From Oscillospiraceae bacterium (lineage in GTDB: Bacteria > Bacillota_A > Clostridia > Oscillospirales > Oscillospiraceae), in NCBI GenBank assembly GCA_017939025.1, contig JAGBAI010000145.1, positions 1 to 7,212 on the forward strand: 7,212 bases of DNA, in the 5' to 3' direction. How positions within the stretch are numbered: position 1 is the stretch's first letter; each line of letters starts with the position of its first letter. Shown piece by piece: positions 6,057-7,212 of this stretch. The notes under the pieces were generated by a model. That model was not told the origin of the DNA, did no database searches, and saw nothing but the letters and a program-made list of their open reading frames with translations. The translations under genes were made by a program, and so were the position numbers.

Positions 6057-6102
6057 GTGTATTCATTTAAATGCAAGAAAACGTTTTGTAATTTCCTGAA
6101 TT

Positions 6103-6128
6103 GTCCTGAAAAGTATACTTTTTCGGAC
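6103..6128. promoter_or_regulatory. GTATAC-centred palindrome P1 upstream of the helicase gene
   Basis: A 26-base palindrome centred on AAAAGTATACTTTT, with outer arms GTCC (6103-6106) and GGAC (6125-6128); only two pairs mismatch. It is related to P2 (21 of 26 positions identical to 6219-6244), 116 bases centre to centre. It is a candidate operator or recombination half-site. I see no convincing -35 box around it. Confidence 0.6.
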
Positions 6129-6211
6129 GTATTTCTTCTCATAAAGAATACCACATTCTGCGAACAAAATCAACCATAACTATCTGCATATTCCGGAAAA
6201 CGCAGGTTTTA

Positions 6212-6251
6212 CGCCGGTGTCTCAAAAAGTATACCTTTTTGGACACTGGCG
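6212..6251 (+). promoter_or_regulatory. Palindrome P2 with T-tract, possible attenuator of the helicase gene
   Basis: A 40-base imperfect palindrome repeating the P1 core (AAAAAGTATAC flanked by GTC and GGAC) and extended outward by GTGTC/GACAC and CGCC (6212-6215) with GGCG (6248-6251). It is immediately followed by a run of T residues and then the ribosome binding site GGGAGG. In RNA this is a stable stem plus U-tract, so it could terminate or attenuate transcription into the helicase gene as well as serve as a protein-binding site. Confidence 0.55.
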
Positions 6252-6280
6252 CTTTTTTGATTTTTTGGGAGGTGAAAAGC

Positions 6281-7212
6281 ATGGCCTTGGTGTTATTTGA
6301 CCACAATTTGCGGGCTTTTTCTGCGGCGGAAGCCATGCTGGACGCTGCCGGGAAGGCGGCTGTCATTCACCCTACGGGAACCGGAAAGAGCTATATCGCT
6401 TTTCGGCTCATTGAGGCTCATCCGGAGAAGAAATTCGTTTGGTTGTCTCCTTCTGAATATATTTTTCGGACGCAGACTGAGGCGGTTTTGCGGTCTGACC
6501 CGGGTTTTTCTCTGGAAAATGTGCAGTTTTTTACCTATGCCAAGCTGATGCTTTTGATGCCTGCTCAGATTGGTGCGTTGGAAGTGGACTACATTATTTT
6601 GGACGAATTCCATCGCTGCGGTGCTATGCGCTGGGGGGAAGGTGTTCAGGCGCTGATCAATGCCAATCCTTCTGCCAAAATGCTGGGGCTTTCTGCGACA
6701 AATATCCGCTATCTGGACAACCAGCGGGATATTGCTCAGGAGTTGTTTGATGGCTGCATCGCCAGTGAAATGACCTTGGGTGAGGCAATTGTGAGAGGAA
6801 TTTTACCTCGGCCCAAATATGTGACTACAGTTTTTAAATATCACCAGTCTCTGGATCAGTACCAGCAGCGAATCTTGAATCTGCGTGTTCCCGCTCTGCG
6901 GGATGTGAACCAGGTCTACTACGATGCCCTGCGCCGGGCCCTGGAGCAAGCTGATGGGCTGGATGTGGTTTTAAGGAAACACATCACCAACAAAACCGGG
7001 AAATATCTGGTTTTCTGCTCGGGTTTTGAACATTTACAGGAAATGCGGGACATGACCGCACCCTGGTTTGCGCAGATCAATTCTGAGGTTCACAGCTATA
7101 TTGCCTATTCCAATGATCCGGAAACCAGCAAGGCTTTTCAGGCCTTTAAGGCAGATGAGAGCAATGCGCTGAAGCTCCTGTTCTGCATCGATATGCTCAA
7201 CGAGGGCGTTCA
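6281..7212 (+). CDS. Superfamily II DEAD/DEAH-type helicase, N-terminal part (runs off the window)
   Basis: The first 310 residues of an ATP-dependent nucleic-acid helicase or translocase; the frame is open to the window edge. Walker A is HPTGTGKS (30-37), the Walker B/DEAD-type box is LDEFH (107-111), and motif III is SAT (138-140). GEAIVRGILPRPKYV (167-181) is a stretch common in restriction-type SF2 helicases. The second RecA-like lobe begins with KYLVFCSG (241-248) and reaches motif V at LLFCIDMLNEGV (299-310); motif VI lies beyond the edge. The ATG at 6281 is preceded by GGGAGG at a good distance. SF2 proteins of this kind in gut clostridia often carry repeated helicase-associated domains at the C-terminus, but that part is not visible. 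A role in defence, in mobile-element biology or in general repair is equally possible. Its leader carries two related palindromes (P1, P2). Confidence 0.88.
   Translation, partial: MALVLFDHNLRAFSAAEAMLDAAGKAAVIHPTGTGKSYIAFRLIEAHPEKKFVWLSPSEYIFRTQTEAVLRSDPGFSLENVQFFTYAKLMLLMPAQIGALEVDYIILDEFHRCGAMRWGEGVQALINANPSAKMLGLSATNIRYLDNQRDIAQELFDGCIASEMTLGEAIVRGILPRPKYVTTVFKYHQSLDQYQQRILNLRVPALRDVNQVYYDALRRALEQADGLDVVLRKHITNKTGKYLVFCSGFEHLQEMRDMTAPWFAQINSEVHSYIAYSNDPETSKAFQAFKADESNALKLLFCIDMLNEGV

Noticed and set aside
5972..6154. 60-codon minus-strand ORF
   Set aside because: It lies across the operon terminator and palindrome P1, with no ribosome binding site or recognisable domain.
6139..6613. Minus-strand ORFs opposite the helicase start
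   Set aside because: The plus-strand frame has Walker A, DEFH and SAT motifs and a good ribosome binding site; the opposite ORFs show nothing recognisable.
1..7212. CRISPR array or rRNA/tRNA gene
   Set aside because: No regularly spaced direct repeats and no conserved RNA gene motifs were found on either strand.

Overview
The window looks like chromosomal DNA from a gut-type Firmicute, most likely an Oscillospiraceae/Ruminococcaceae (Faecalibacterium-like) clostridium. This is an inference from strong AGGAGG-type ribosome binding sites, the protein families present, fairly GC-rich housekeeping genes, and GC-rich intergenic hairpin repeats of a kind I associate with that group. No rRNA, tRNA or CRISPR was found.

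Layout. 1-432: non-coding, with a GC-rich stretch and then a three-hairpin repeat (copy A, 191-311) and a sigma-A-type promoter. 433-846 (+): a small two-helix membrane protein with a C-terminal zinc ribbon, closed by a terminator. 883-1152: an inverted copy (C, 927-974) and a second direct copy (B, 1012-1132) of the repeat. 1153-2007 (-): a DegV-family fatty-acid-binding protein. 2008-2255: the divergent control region, with an inverted repeat on the degV side and two tandem TCTAC-N5-GTAGA palindromes on the other side. 2256-3413 (+): a cation diffusion facilitator (CDF) metal exporter with an extra C-terminal domain, followed by a strong terminator. 3457-3544: another hairpin repeat that happens to encode a 15-codon ORF with a good ribosome binding site.

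3545-6056 is a visibly AT-richer accessory block. One strong promoter (TTGACT-N17-TACAAT) carries two GTAGC-N6-GCTAC palindromes and drives a two-gene operon: an IS1595/ISXO2-type transposase (zinc ribbon, HTH and a DDNK-type catalytic set, 3741-4889) and, 12 bases later, an HTH-WYL-WCX transcription regulator (4902-5939). A terminator closes the operon. I read this as a transposon-like unit carrying its own regulator. The regulator may act on the paired operators, but no clear terminal inverted repeats were found, so it could also be a degenerate or domesticated element.

6057-7212: a leader with two related GTATAC-centred palindromes precedes a superfamily II helicase that runs off the right edge. 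The second palindrome is followed by a T-tract and resembles an attenuator. The best candidates for something undescribed are the transposase-WYL operon with its twin operators and the paired palindromes controlling the helicase.
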